NCBI GenBank assembly: GCA_033439265.1 | Contig: JAVTVX010000001.1 | Location: 17,750,608-17,814,607 of the forward strand | From: Dillenia suffruticosa | Taxonomy: Eukaryota > Streptophyta > Magnoliopsida > Dilleniales > Dilleniaceae | Reading direction: 5' to 3' | DNA: 64,000 bases | Part shown: piece by piece, positions 13,051 through 26,788 of the stretch | Position numbering within the stretch: the stretch's first letter is position 1 | How the letters are laid out: each line of letters begins with the position of its first letter | Made by a program: the position numbers and the translations under genes | The notes under the pieces: generated by a model | The model's input: the letters and a program-made list of their open reading frames with translations, nothing else | Databases searched by the model: none | Told to the model about the DNA's origin: nothing

Positions 13051-15340
13051 AGAATCTCATTAATTTTTCTGGGTTTTGGATTGTGAGCCACAAAGTTCGT
13101 TGTTGAAGTGGTACAAGAATAAAAAATTGAAGACATGGTAAGAGCATGTTGAAGACAATTGTGTTAAGCTTTGAAGAATAAAGGTAATTGGGTCTACATT
13201 AATCATGTTTTTCTTCGATGGGTATCCCTTGATATAATGTAATCTGATTTTTTTTTTTTTTTTTCTGGCTCTTGCACTGATTTCAATGGCGGTCTTCAAT
13301 TTACTAGGTTTTCTCTGTTTCTTAATTCTTATGACGCACTAAACTTTCTGTTTCATGTGTATTACGAGTTTTAGGTTCATGAGAATTATTAAGGAATTTT
13401 TCCTTGGAAATGCTTGTGTGTTCAGAATTCCTTCTTTTTCCTCTGGTTTGTGGAATTATGCAATCGTTTTATTTTATTTTATTTTATTTTTTAAAGATGG
13501 AAACCTTCTATGGATCGTTAAATGTTTAAATTAACTGTTTATATTTGTGTGGGTGTGTGTATTTTAAGGAAAGTGCTGAATGATGTTGTAAGGAATCTTT
13601 TCAATAAACTTAAAACTCGACATATTTACAGATTTTTTAGGTAAAATAGAGAAATTTGGGAGAATGTTTTGATTAGTTTAAGTGAGATGTAGGCTTAGAA
13701 ATTCTTTCAGTAACATTGTACCAATGGTATGTATTCAATTAATCAGACGTTTTAACACATACTAACGTAAAAGAAATAATGTTAGGATTAATTAAGGTTA
13801 AAGAGTGAATGTCTTAATTAGTTAAGTTGTATTCAAGTGCTTTAGTATACATTGGCATATGATTCTCTAGGACTTGCTGCTTGTCTGATGGAGAGCAAAT
13901 CAAGAATGAAAGATGGGAAAATCCTTGTTCTTCCTTGTCTTTTCCTAATATAGATCCTACATGCATAATTTGCCAATATGTTGGATAGGATTATGTTAAA
14001 GTCCATTTTTTATTTGAATCCAATTGGACCATTGATATTGCATATATGGAAAATGGCGGTTTTGTGTGTAATTTCTGCTAAACGTCACTGATTTAGAAAA
14101 GACTGGTTTTTGGTAATATCACGGGATCAGCATGTTGAAATATTTAAGAAATTGGATGCATGAAGATGTCAATGGGGAATTTGAGCTGGACCTTGAATTC
14201 TTCAATAACAATTAAAACCAAGACTATCATACCGTGTGAAAGCAGAAAATGCAAGATACCTATGGACTGCTTACTGTTGCCACCATGGGGTGACACTTTG
14301 CTCTAAGCGGCTGTTGTGTCTTCATCTTTTTAAGAAGATTAATAAGTGACTGGAGTTTGCCTTGTTCTATGTGCATTCTCCTACGCTTTCTCGATTCTGC
14401 TTATGTTGATTTTGAACCCTAAATGTTGTTTTCCAGCTTTCTCTTCTTCTACTTGAAAAAAAAATGCTTGATCACAGTTTGAAAAATTTAAGACTGATAA
14501 CATCTCACTCCCTCCCTCCCTCCCTCCCTCCCTCCCCAACCATTCCTTTGATGTCTAACCATACTTCGTTTGTTCTTGGATGTGCTGTATCTTTAGCTCG
14601 GTGGAATTTCATTTCTTAGATATGTGCCAGTAATTGTTGATAAAAATTCTGGATGCTTTTGTTCTTTTATATCCTTTTTGGAGACTTTGAGTTAAATCAA
14701 TCTTTTATATGCAGTGGAAAGATCATTCAAACTTATTAATAGCAGAATTTGAAATATTCAAATTCATGGGAATTTTTATCATTTGCTTGTAAAAGTTGTC
14801 TGATCTTTGTTCCCATACCATAGACATTATATGTGTCAGTATGAATATGATATGTTGCATCAGCATCATGTTATATCCACATTGTCCAGTTAAACTTGTT
14901 CTGCATAGAGGCTTTCTTTTATCTTATTTGAAACACTATATAATATTCCAATTTTTCTGGATAGGAAAAGGGTTCCTTCACCTCAGCATTATTGGACCTA
15001 AGGGTTTCGAACTTACTTCTACTGTGTTTCCTCATCCTTGGTCTGTTGTTGCAGGTTTTTATCGTGCATCATGAATTGATGAATTTTTCAGAGATTACGC
15101 TTCTCAAAATTTGATAAGAGCAGTTTTATCCGTTAAGTAGTATCATTGCTCTTGCTTTACAGGGATGCTGTTTGATTCCTTTATAGCTTTCAGGCCTTGT
15201 AAGTACTCTTGGTAGGCATTGACAAACATGAGTATTATTCTATTTCTTGCAGACATAGTTTGCATCTTGAGTACAATGGAGAAGAATGACACGATATCAG
15301 TTGCATTTCAGGATTGTGCGTTACATGCCTGCAGGGAACC

Positions 15341-18300
15341 ATGGACGGTGGCAACCTACCAGTGACCGATCTAGTACTTTCCCTAGGTTATCCTCAGCAC
15401 TGCATTCAAACAAGTTTGAAAAGTGATGCAGGTGCAGGCGCAGGCGCAGGTGCAGGTGCAGGTGCAGGTGCAGGTGCAGGTGCAGGTGCAGGTGCAGGTG
15501 CAAATGCAGGTTCAAGTGTAGGCATGACATTTACTGCCTCTGATCACCCATCTGAGCTTGTTTGGTCCCCGCACAGAGGCTTGAGGCTCCAATTCGCTGA
15601 TAGCAGCTTACCTGAGAACAGATCTCCTCTTTTGTGGGATGTGGGGCCTAGCAGTAATATAGAGTTCTCACCACCACAAGACCTAACAGTCGGGAAGCCT
15701 AACTATAGTCATTTCGTGGAGGATGAAAATTTTTTTGCACCATATGCAAGAGATGGTGTAAAAAACAATATTGATAAGAGAAATCCTTTGTCTCAGTCTC
15801 CTAAATGCAATGCTGGAATTATGAAAGCTAAATGCAATATAGGTAATAATGCTTCTTCTGGGGCAGGGTGTTGTCTGATTGCCTAATATGATTTTCTTTT
15901 TGTTTCTTTCTTTCTTTCTTTCTTTTCTTTTTTTTTTTTTTTTTTGATTTTGTCATTTTGTACTTAGGTTGCATCTACACTTCTATAAAGTGCCATATCA
16001 ATATCTTACATGATCTGGGCGACAACACTTTGGGGACACTCTGAGACTATGTAATCAACATCTGAAAATAAAGCCATTTTGCATGTTTAAGATAAGACTG
16101 ATGGCAAACACATTTGCAATTTATATCAATGAGATTGTTGGTTTTTGTGTCATGTCTGCTTGTGCCATGTCTTGTCCTTTTTGTTACACCTTGTTGTTTG
16201 CCATGTGTCTTGCTCATAGCCATACTAAATAAGTGGGTAAATGCAATGTTAAAGATTGTTTATTCTTGTTTGGCAGAAAATACTGAATTTATAGAAACAA
16301 TGAGCAATGCAGTGGAAACATCAAATGTTAGTGTTAATCAAAAGAGCGATGAGATCAGAAATGGAGAAGAGAAAGGTGTGTGCAGTCCAATCTGTATTCA
16401 AACAGCTGCCAAGGCCATAATCTCCGAGTTGCCTACTCTTCCAGGTATGTTCATGCCCAGTGTTATTGCATCTATGCAGTTTAGTTTGAATAGTGAAACC
16501 CAGAAATAATTTCACTGCTTGTCTTGGGAGCATGGCATGTTTTTACAAGTTGGCACAGCTGGTCTCTGGGTCTCCAGATGATAGCTAATACTTTCTTTAT
16601 CTGCCATAAGTGTTAGACTTATAGATTGGGGCCTATGGTCTGGCTTCTGGCAATGCAACCTTTTGTTATTAGCAGGTGTGCCTGTCTGACAGAATGCCAC
16701 TCATTTGGCTGTCACTTGATTTTTTTGTAAGGTTGTTCTCTAGAAATGGCAGAATTAAAAAAAGCTTATTATTTGGGGACTGGGCTTTGGCTTCCTATTG
16801 AAGGAGTTTTGACCGTTTTACCAATCTGAAATTGTTTATGACTCAAATCACTTGCAGATGGAGGCATTGAGAAATAAAGAATCTGTTACTGAAAATTGTA
16901 AACTTAAACTTAAAATGCAAATTATGCTTTGAAGTTAATATCTCTGCATAGCCTTATCCAGTGACAGTTTTCCAACTTCCAAATGCTTTTATCATCTTCT
17001 GGGGGACAATTAACTTGGTCTTTGGTCTTGTTTGAGTTGATTAAAGTGCCTTTTAACAGAAAAGCACATTAATTTGATTGAATAGCTCTGGAAGATTTCA
17101 TTTCCTTTCTCTAGCTTTGACTATAGTGGTTTCTCTTACTTTTAAGGATGAAATCTTATATAAGTATTTGGTTGCTGCAGGTCATGGAAACGAAAAAGCG
17201 GTCAATCCGCAATTACTAAAACTAACTGATTACAGGCCCATAATGAAACAGACTGGTCCCCCATCTGACGAAACTAACAAAAGAATTAGCTCTAATATTC
17301 ATGATGGATTTCAAGATGACCTTGACAGTGGAAGTCGGGGCAGACTAGAGATTGTTCTGGCTTCCAAAAATCATAATCACAGTATCAATCGTGATACTTT
17401 GTCACTGACTTCCAATTCACCAAGCAGAGGACAAAGAGAGTTTGCTTCTGCTGATGAGCATGAGAAGAAACATGAAATGCCAACTCCAGGGAGTAATAGT
17501 GCCCATGTTCTAGAAAAGCTGGAGTCTTCTGACGAAAATGATTTGCAGTCTCCAATCCACAAAGATGTTCACAGTGAGGCAAATAAGAGTGTAGCAGTGG
17601 ATTCCGCTTTCGAAGTTAAAAATGGGTCTGAACAGGCTGGGGCGGTGCTTCCAAGGGACAGTGCAATTCCAATCAAAGCTTCTCCAGTTAACAGCAGGTT
17701 CCATATGTGTCACAGAAAAGGTAAAGAAAAGGCATTATCTGATGGAGATGTTAATGGCAGAATGTCCGTCAGAGATGATGACAGCCATGAGAGTGTTGAA
17801 AGTTGTAACAGTGCTGGGTTATTTTCAGCAGGAAAGAAACGATGGAGCTTTCAGCAACAGTTATTTGTAGGGAGTAAAAGAGTCAAAAAACAAGTTGAGG
17901 AAAGTCCATGTTCCACATCTTATGTTAGACAAGATAGTTCTTTTATGACATGGATATCAAACATGATAAGGGGGTTATCGAAGTCAGATCAAAATGATAC
18001 ACCTCTTGCACTCACCCTTGCTCATCTTGATCATGGAGGTGAGGGACATGGTCAGAAATCCAATGCATGCAAGAGAAACCAAGATCCAGGATGCAATAAG
18101 ACGGGATTCCAAAATATCTTTCAGTCCCTGTATTGTCCAATTGCAAAGCTGGAAACAAGAACAACTGGTGATGATAATCAAACTGGTGAAATGTCTAAAA
18201 AACTTGACTTGGCTATCAGAGAATGTAACATGAACGGTACTTCAGTAGCCTGTTCAGGGGGCACGATCAACAAACAATTCTTTTTATCTAATGAGAAGTT

Positions 18301-21300
18301 TAATCAGCCTACATCTACAAATGGGGAAGGCTCGTTATGCCAACGTAAGATCTTGTGTGCAATGTTTGATATTGAAGATGGAAACTGCAAGTTGACTTCT
18401 GATGTGAAAAAAGATTCTTGTGAGCAGGCTTGTGCTGCACATAAGGATAGAGATGACTCTTCTGGCTCCCCTTTGGGTAAAAGGAAGACAACTAGCCCGG
18501 AGACTAACGATGTAGATGTTCCATATGGAGGAAAGGGGTCTTATAATTACAGTTACAGAAATGATCCTCTTGGAAACTTGTGGATAACTCGGTTGTCCTC
18601 AAAATCTTGTGGAGTTCAAATAAATGTGGATGCTTGCAACCAAAGCATGGAAGAGAATGCCTGTATGATTCAACATGAAAGGCTGATAGCTCATTCTAAA
18701 TCATTCTGTGACTTTTTTGAATCAAAAGATTTCTTGGAAGATCCACTGAATGTAGCAGGTAAAGAATTGCCTGTTTGTGGTTCCAATACTGAGACTTCCT
18801 TTGGTCTAAAAAGAACCAAAACAAATGCTGATCAGAAGTCAGCTTGTAGACTGAATTCTATTCTTCCTTCCCAAAGGCTCAAAAATTCAGAGGCAATGGC
18901 TTCTGTTTTTGCAAGGAGAATGGATGCCCTCAAGCTTTTCATACCTTCAGATGCCACAGGTATAATGACTCCCACACCCACAATTTGTTTCTTTTGTGGC
19001 AGAAAAGGTCATGATTTACGTGATTGCTCTGATATAATGGAGTCTGAGCGTGAGGATCTGCTAAAAAATGTTAAATCTTATGATTCTGTGGAGGAGCCAG
19101 CTTGTCTGTGCGTCAGATGTTTTCAGCTTGATCATTGGGCTGTTGCATGCCCCACTTTTTCTTCAAAAAGGCATTATCAGTCAGAGTCTAACCAGGCGAT
19201 CATTAACAATTTTAGTTTTATGAAATTGCATTTTAGTAGTAATTACAAGCCAAATCCAAAACTGCTTGAAAGTGAGGAAAACCAACAAGTTGGTACCGTA
19301 TATACAAGCTTCAATGTCAAGGATACAAGAGCAGAAACTGGTGTTGATTTAGAAAAGAAGTTGATCACATTGACTTCTGACCCAAAGAGTTCAGTTTCAA
19401 GTCCTGGCAAGAAGTGTGCTGCTTCCGGTTTGGGGAAACCTGACTCCAAAAATCAGACTGGATTCTTGCAAAATTTTGTGAATAGACAGATTTCGGAACT
19501 TCCAACAAGGATCTTTGAAACCATAAAAAAGCTTCGGTTATCTCGTGCGGATATTCTCAAGTAAGTAGACTCTATCCATATGCCTTCCAAAAATAGATGT
19601 TTGTCATTACTTGTTTGACGTGATATACTTACCTGTAACATATAGTTTTCTGCATGTGACACTGGTATCTCTGATAGATTGGGCATGCACCTCTGAATAT
19701 TAAGAAGTGCCAAATTAGGAGTATTTAATTCTTTTTCAGTCTTTTTTTCTCTTGAATCATACTGCAAGAATTTGTTTTAACTTTGATTTGTTTTGCAGAT
19801 AGTGGATCGACTTTGGTGTTTTTACTTAACATTTTACTTCGTAACTTAATCAAACGTGTGCCATGAATGGATTGTGGTTGCTTGTCTGTGAAATCACTTC
19901 ATTATGAGAAAAAGGAGCAGCAGCAAGTGCAATAGCTGATCTTCTATTTGCCAGTTTGTTCTATAATTTGAAATTTCTGGTTGAATAAGCCTCATCCTGC
20001 AGCAATTACTTATGATGTTTAAGGGTGGACAAAATGTGCTGTCTTCCTGGCCCAAGAAATGTAGGGCTTGGCCTCCTCTTTTCCCCCTCAACCCACCCCC
20101 CTTCTCCTTGCTTGAAATAGCCTGCCCTGGCCTGATAATGTCTTTTAAAAAAAAGTAGTAGAGTAAATTACAGAGCATAATTAGAATGAAAAAAAAATTA
20201 AATATTATCCCCGACCAGGCCTAGCTAGGCTAGTAGCTCTTATCAGAAGGGCCAATCCCTCCCCCCAAAAAAATAATAAAAAGAACAAAAATCTTACTAT
20301 TTTGATCCTTTTCCATCCCTAAATCTTATCCACCCCTAAGTAAATTTCTCGAAAGAACCTCCTAGACAGTTTTTTGTTTGAGACAATAAATACAACTCTG
20401 TGAGAGTATGTGTTTGTGCCTCTGTAGTTCATTTAAATATGTTGACATGTTGAAGGTATAATTACATAAATGTGTGATTTGAGCTCTGAGTGCATCCAGT
20501 TCTGGATGTACCCTTGGAGATGTCTTCTGGCTATTTTAAAGTTCTATTTACACTTGTCAAATACTTGTTGACCAACACAAAATTCCTCCTACAAAGGGTT
20601 AAACTTGTAATGCCTAGCATGACCTGTTCTTTCAACCTTGTGCACTTAACGACTTTGGCGTGAAGTTGGGAGTGGGATTTATGTTAGATATTGCTGTAAA
20701 AGAATATTTTAAAAGAATAAATAATGATTACTATAATTTTTCAAGTCATTTTGGTTTGTGCTGAGCATCACAAACAAAAGAATCCAAGAAACTGCCACCC
20801 CCTTTTTAAGTCTTATATTATAGACCCAAGATAGGGATCAGTATAAGCCTCTTCTATGAGATCTGAATCTTTATTCTTAATATCAAATTCTCATAATTTT
20901 ACCATTGATATTGTTATGTTGGCATTTTCTGTTCTGACGTATATAATGATCATATAGCACTAACCGGAGTGTGTGGACCTCAGATGGATGAGCTCTCATA
21001 GATCACTCTCACTACTTGATGGTTATTTCCTGCGTTTGAGGCTCAGTAAAAGGGAAGAAGCAATAGGAGGGGCAGGCTACCATGTTGCCTCCATAACTGG
21101 TAAATTAATAGATGGCAATCCTGCTTGTGAACTTGTTCTTGCTTTTCTGAAACTAGAGTGAGGGTAGTCAGCCAGAAAGTTTACTAAGTGCAGTGCAGTT
21201 TTGATTTTGTCATTTCTCATATTCTTCTGATTTTTCTTCTCTTTTCTCCCTAAACAGGGGCACACAAAGAGAGATCAATAAAAAATTCAAAGAGTCCTAT

Positions 21301-22999
21301 TTCCGTGAGCATAGGAGGAATCAAATGCACCGTAGAAAGTCAATACATTTCTAACCATAATTTTCTGGAGGTAAATTCTGGATTGATTTTTCTGCTTCAC
21401 CTTTTAAATGCTCGTTAATCTTTGTTTTCCTAATAACTCAATATCTAGGACAAAGATAAACATAATAAAGGGATATATTAAATGTTAATGTCTTTGCATG
21501 CTCCGTAACCTCATGAATCATGGTAGATATAAAATTCATGATCCTATATCGATGGAAGATGGTAATGGAGGAACGAGATGTTGAGGGGGGGCGGCTCTTG
21601 AAACTAAACGAGCCTAGAAGGAACATGGGAATTAGCACCATTCCTATGAGTGCTTTTGTCTCGAAGAGCCAACAAAGGGGCAGGCCAGCCCTGAATGATA
21701 GGCAGGGCACCAAGCAAGTTAAAAGAGGGTAGGATCTATATGCCTAACCTTTTGACTTTATGAGCTCCTCTATTGAAACTTGTCATAGTTTCTGGGTGAG
21801 AATTAAACTGCAAGCGAGGACTGGGAGCTGTTTTAATTTGTGATGTAAAACTAAGATCACCAGTTGTTTAAGTTGTGATGCTCTTTTCTGTCATTCCTTT
21901 AGGCTTCTTGGAATGTTCTAAACCTCTTAAAATTGGTTATACTTTGAGGTTCAAACACCCTAGAACTATGTCTAACAAACAGTACGTGAGCCAATTCTAG
22001 GCCAATCAAAATATTTAAAGTTATTCTTTTTTAAAAAATAAAAATTAATAAACAAAAAGCATAAACTAGCTTTCATAACTCAAGCTTGTAAGGTATTGTC
22101 AAGTTTAAACTGTAAGCTAGTCTTCGCTTGCTATGCTATTACCACTACAACACCATACTGCAAAGCTAGCAAGATTTGACTAAGATAATCCTATTACTAG
22201 ATTTTCGGTAGTGCTTGATAATCCAATTACTAGATTTTTGTTAGTGCTTCATAATCATTTGTAGGCATTACCCTAGGGTTACTATGATCTTGCCTTTTAC
22301 AATGTATGCGTGCACAACTAGATGCAACGTGGCCCTCTGACTGTCTTCTTTAGCGGCTTAATTTTCTTGTTTTACCACTTTCATTGCAATTATTCCTCTC
22401 TTTGAGATTGGTAGACACCAAGTTGTGTCATCTACCGGTCCATGCGGGTCGTGCAATCTACCGATCCATGTGGGTTGTGCCACACTGACAGAGTTTCAAT
22501 AAGTGAACTCCCCCCCCCCCCCAAAAAAAAAAAAGAAAGATCATAGCCGTTGTTCCTGATAAAGCTGTTTTTGAACTCTGTACCCAGAAGAATACCAAAG
22601 AATAAACTCTAATGAAATTTTTTATAATGGTGACTCGCATAGCCAAAGCACGCAATAAAGGTGTTCTAATCTTTTTCTAGCAACGTAGTTGCGTTTGATT
22701 GTGTTTACATTATTGAACACTGGTTGCATAAATGAAAGGTCCTCAACCATCCAACACCACCCCTAAATTCACAATTTCTAGACCAGTTTGAAATAGATTT
22801 GTAATAAATCTCTCTCTCTCTCTCTCTCTCTCTCATTATTTGTGTCTCAAACTGTTCACAGGCTCATACCCGTTTCACAATTTTTTTGCAGGATGAGCTG
22901 ATGGACTGGTGGTGTAATGCCTCAAAAAGCGGTAGCAAGGCTTTATCAGAAGAAGAATTGAACACAAAAGTGGAAGAGAGAAAACGGCTAGGTCTTTAG
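15341..22999 (+). CDS. TZP: TZP: tandem zinc knuckle / PLUS3 domain nuclear protein
   Basis: Six coding exons fit with continuous phases: 15341-15842, 16277-16444, 17181-19560, 20984-21099, 21258-21370 and 22892-22999 (stop TAG), giving 1128 residues. The start ATG has a strong context (AACCATGG). Two CCHC knuckles are visible: C826-x2-C829-x4-H834-x4-C839 and C867-x2-C870-x4-H875-x4-C880. The C-terminus from about residue 998 is a PLUS3 domain (KKLRLSRADILKW, YFLRLRLSKREE, ELMDWWCNASKSG). This combination is diagnostic of TZP, a nuclear, light- and clock-linked growth regulator reported to work with phytochrome B in Arabidopsis. The middle is long and low in recognisable domains. Residues 30-54 are a pure Ala-Gly repeat. 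Intron 5 (21371-22891) is long and holds (CT)n at 22808-22834. As recalled, the Arabidopsis protein is shorter (about 830 residues). Confidence 0.95.
15428..15502 (+). repeat. In-frame hexanucleotide repeat coding (Ala-Gly)12
   Basis: Repeats of GCAGGT/GCAGGC run for 75 bp inside TZP exon 1 and code for 25 alternating Ala and Gly residues (positions 30-54). The unit is a multiple of three, so length changes keep the frame. The third base of Gly varies (T or C) only near the 5' side, which suggests recent expansion of the uniform part. Confidence 0.95.
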
Positions 23000-23754
23000 G
23001 ATTTTATTATCTGCAGATGCCGCAGCAAATAGAAATAGTGTTTGGTTCCCTTATTGCAAAGCAAGACCCAAAATGTGAAATGGATATTGTGTGTGTTTTT
23101 TCTCCCATGTCCAACCAAGTGTACAATCTAAAAGAATACTTCCTATTAATATTAGTGATTGTAAAGGAAAAAAAAAAATTAGAGCATTTTCTTGCATTTT
23201 TTTAGGGTCGGGTTGTAGCTACAGGATCAATGGATTGTAATAGCAAGGTCATTCTACAACTTACAATATGCCATCTTGCATTCAAGCCGTTGGTATGGCA
23301 TATGGGCTGCGATGGTGACGGCTAGAATTTGATGCCATTTTGGTTCTCATAAACCAAACTAAAAGTTTCTTTTTCTTTCTTTTGAATTAGAGGTGAAGAG
23401 ATAAAACTTCTCAAAATGAAAGTAACAAAGAAAGGGCATATCGTGTGGGACTTGGATGTGCCAAAATAAAGATAAAAGGACCTTGGCGGTCCATAGCTCA
23501 TTTTGGACCCTTATACATAGGAGTATAATAATTGAAATTATATAAAAAAATGAATTAAAATTTATTCGAATTTGTATATGTCGAGAAAATTATTATTTTC
23601 TTAGTTTTGATTATAACAAAATCTTTCATGTTATTCTAATCAATTTATTTAGAGTGCAAAATTTTTTATTCAACATAAACGTGATAGAACCAGTCATAAA
23701 ATCGATTTTATAATCAAAACTTATTTGGTCATAAAACTAAGATTTTATGATATC
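23000..23754. other. TZP 3' UTR and AT-rich spacer
   Basis: The first few hundred bases after the TZP stop are the likely 3' UTR. No gene is seen up to the candidate LTR at 23755. Confidence 0.6.
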
Positions 23755-25083
23755 TGTTGAAAACCCAGCCAGTAAGATAAGTGTAGTTTTGGTACTACAC
23801 TTAACCTATAATTGATCCTAAATATATACAAAAATATCCCATCATGAGAACAATTCATATTCTACAATTTAGAAAATTTTCTAAGTATAAAAACAGTGAT
23901 CATTTGACCATATTTAGATCTTCATATCTTCCTATATACTGAAATATTTTCAATACCAAAAATTATGTTTCAAAAAGGATATATGAAACTTCAAATTCAA
24001 ATAATTATAGTACAATTATCTTATTGGAATGGTGGAGAAAATTCAACTAGTTGTTTGGTCACTCATTTTATATAGTAGAAATTCTAGACAGAATATAGTT
24101 TTCAGTGGGTATTTGGATCTCGATATTTTCATCACATATTAAAGACTTATGAGTTTATTTATTCAACATTATATTACTACAGTTGGACAATAAATATATG
24201 TTGTTATAGTACAATTTTATCGAGATTTTGATAGAGAAATAAATGGGAAAGACAGTAAATTATGCTGAAAAGTTCTGAGCTGGAATTGAACCTATGGATT
24301 GATTTCGATTTTTTTTTTTAGCTATCACATAGATATAATCCAACCAGTTTTTGAATATATTTGAGGGATATTTAAACTTCAAACAAAAAATATTTACTGT
24401 TTGTAAACATCATTATTCAAGAAAGATTTTGAGCCTATTTGTTAGGATGATTGATGGAGTTGTTATTGGTAACTCTGAGAAGTTTTTACTGTAAAATTTT
24501 GAATTTTGAAAAAACAGATTTTTTAGCAACAAGAAAGTTTCGAAATTCAAAAGAGTTGAATATTTTCAACATCAACTTTCAGAGAGAAAGTAGAATAATG
24601 AAATTCCTAAATCAAAAGCAACGAAATCTCTAAATTCTGAGCGACAAATTTTGTATTCTGAACACAAAAATCCTGCTGCTATATTTTTGAATTTCTGCCT
24701 TTATATTCATTTATTTAAATATTATTTAAATTGTAAAAAGATATTGAATGAGTGAATTATTGTATGAGCCATCTTTCATTGTTGGATAAAAGATTCTTCA
24801 TGGTATGAAGATCAAAAATTAACAAGTGGAGTGTATGTTGTTGATTTGACTATAGTGGAAACTAACTAGTGGCTAGACGCCAGTTTGCCTTGCTAGAAGA
24901 GTGGATATAGGCATAAAACCGAACCACTATAAAAACAGATTTGTCTCATTACTCTTACCTTTAATTATTGCATTAAATTAACCATAAATTTAATTATTAA
25001 ATCTATGTGGAGTTAGATTTTTGAAAAGTTAAATTTAAAACAACCAATTCAACTTCCCTTCTTGATTGTTTTTGGGACCGACA
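23755..25083 (+). mobile_element. Candidate solo LTR of a Copia-type element (fossil)
   Basis: The stretch starts TGTTGAAAAC and ends ...GACCGACA (TG...CA). It is flanked by ATATC on the left and ATATA on the right, a near match for a 5-bp target duplication. Near the end it has a TATA-like CACTATAAAAAC and a downstream leader-like region, as LTR promoters do. The first 60 bases resemble the start of the Copia LTRs at 41246 and 45812. No internal coding sequence or partner LTR was found. Old and diverged; boundaries are uncertain. Confidence 0.42.
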
Positions 25084-26788
25084 ATATATATTATCTTATA
25101 TTAAATTAAAATTTTATACTTGTATTTATCGATTAAGTGAAATAAAAAGTCGATGTACAGATGTTTGAGATTACACAATTACAACAATAATTAACTCTTC
25201 TTCGTCTCACTATGTGGAATCGATTATATGAATTTTTTATATTCTATTTCATGTCTCATACTCATCTATATGATTATTTTCTTTATATGACAATAGTAAT
25301 TATATTTTTTTTTTCGTTAAGTGGAATCGGTAATATGGATATTTATATATCATTATACTTTATCTTATATCAATATATTGATCGTGAGATGTAGAAAATT
25401 ATGATCCAAAACATGATCGCTAATATTTTAAGAAATAACATAAAAGTCTTTTATTTGAAAATATTCTACAATGAACAAAAGTTCTTGAGGCAATGTTTAA
25501 ACTAGGAAATAATACTTGTTCTCTGGGTCACTCTTTTTCTTAGGAAAAAAGATATGGTTAATCTGCATATGATATAACTAATTAAAAAAATATTATAAAA
25601 AATAAAACAAAATTGAGATAATTAAGTTTTCCCAAATATTACTGAGGAAACGAGGAAATGTGGCTTTCTTCTATGTCTCCTTTTAATTTTTCTGCTATTG
25701 ATGTATATTTTTTTTTTTTTGTTTAATTTAACTTGTTAAAAATCATCAAATTTCTCTATTAAAAATATAAAATCATTGTTTTCCTAAAATAATAATATTA
25801 AAAATTGAGATATAAAGGAAGAGGAGAGAGATGGAGATTACACCCCAAGCTGCCTTGCCGAACAAGCCGTTCCGAGAAAAGGGGTCATCAAAATGAATGC
25901 GGTAGACAGGCCCATCACAACCAAAAAAACATCAGAAACTCGTTAGAAAGCGTTTTGGACTAATCAAAAAACAGGAGAGCCATTCTCTCTTTTTTCATAA
26001 AAAAAAAAATTAAAATTATATTCCCACTAATTTTATCTGAACTCAGTTTAGAGAGGAGATGATCTCCAAATATAATTTTTTTTATATTTTTTAAATACGA
26101 AAATCGATTAAAAAAATACTCTTATCCACCGAGCCTACTCTGAGTAAGTCCGATTCAAACTCAACCCAATACCACTTTTTGAGAAACCAACCCACAGAAT
26201 TTCTAAGTTCGAGGGCTAAAAATAGATAATTTCCATTTTTCTTTTTTGGAAAAATATGAACAATTGATAGGATGGAAACATGGAGACCACAATCTATTGG
26301 TTGATCCAGAAGGTGCTTAACCCATGTGAGCAGTCAAATGATGAAGCAGACTCCATTTGCGACCTCTACGATAGCCACCCAAGTTCCATAGACGATCCTA
26401 ATATTTGTTTCTCAAACGATAAAAGATTTAAGTTATAGTTGTTGTTATCATAAGAACAGCCATCTTCAATCAGAACTCAAGATCTCACTTCAGAAAATCG
26501 AAGCCCAAATTTAGCGAATAGAAATCCGTGTCGTTTGTTTGCAAATTGGACCTTGTATTTCTAAAAAATCGCAGAAATAGAAATGAAAAGGGCGATTCTG
26601 TTGCAACCAAAACCAAATATAATCACATTACAAAACCGTTTAACAAACCAAAACGGAACGGAATATTCCAAATTAAAGAAAAAGAAACCAAAGGGTAAAG
26701 CCGATATACAGAGTTACAAGCCCCCCATTGTTAGCCTACAGATTTACATAAATGCCACTAGAGACGCAAAACCTAAACCGCTTTTGCC
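25084..26788. other. AT-rich spacer with a degraded dispersed repeat
   Basis: No gene seen. At about 25165-25400 the motif ACAATTACAACAATAATTAA is followed by TATGTGGAATCGATTATATG. It resembles a dispersed plant repeat ending in TGGGGTCGGCTATATG, but is too diverged to classify. The last 200 bp before 26789 are probably the H1 3' UTR. Confidence 0.45.
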
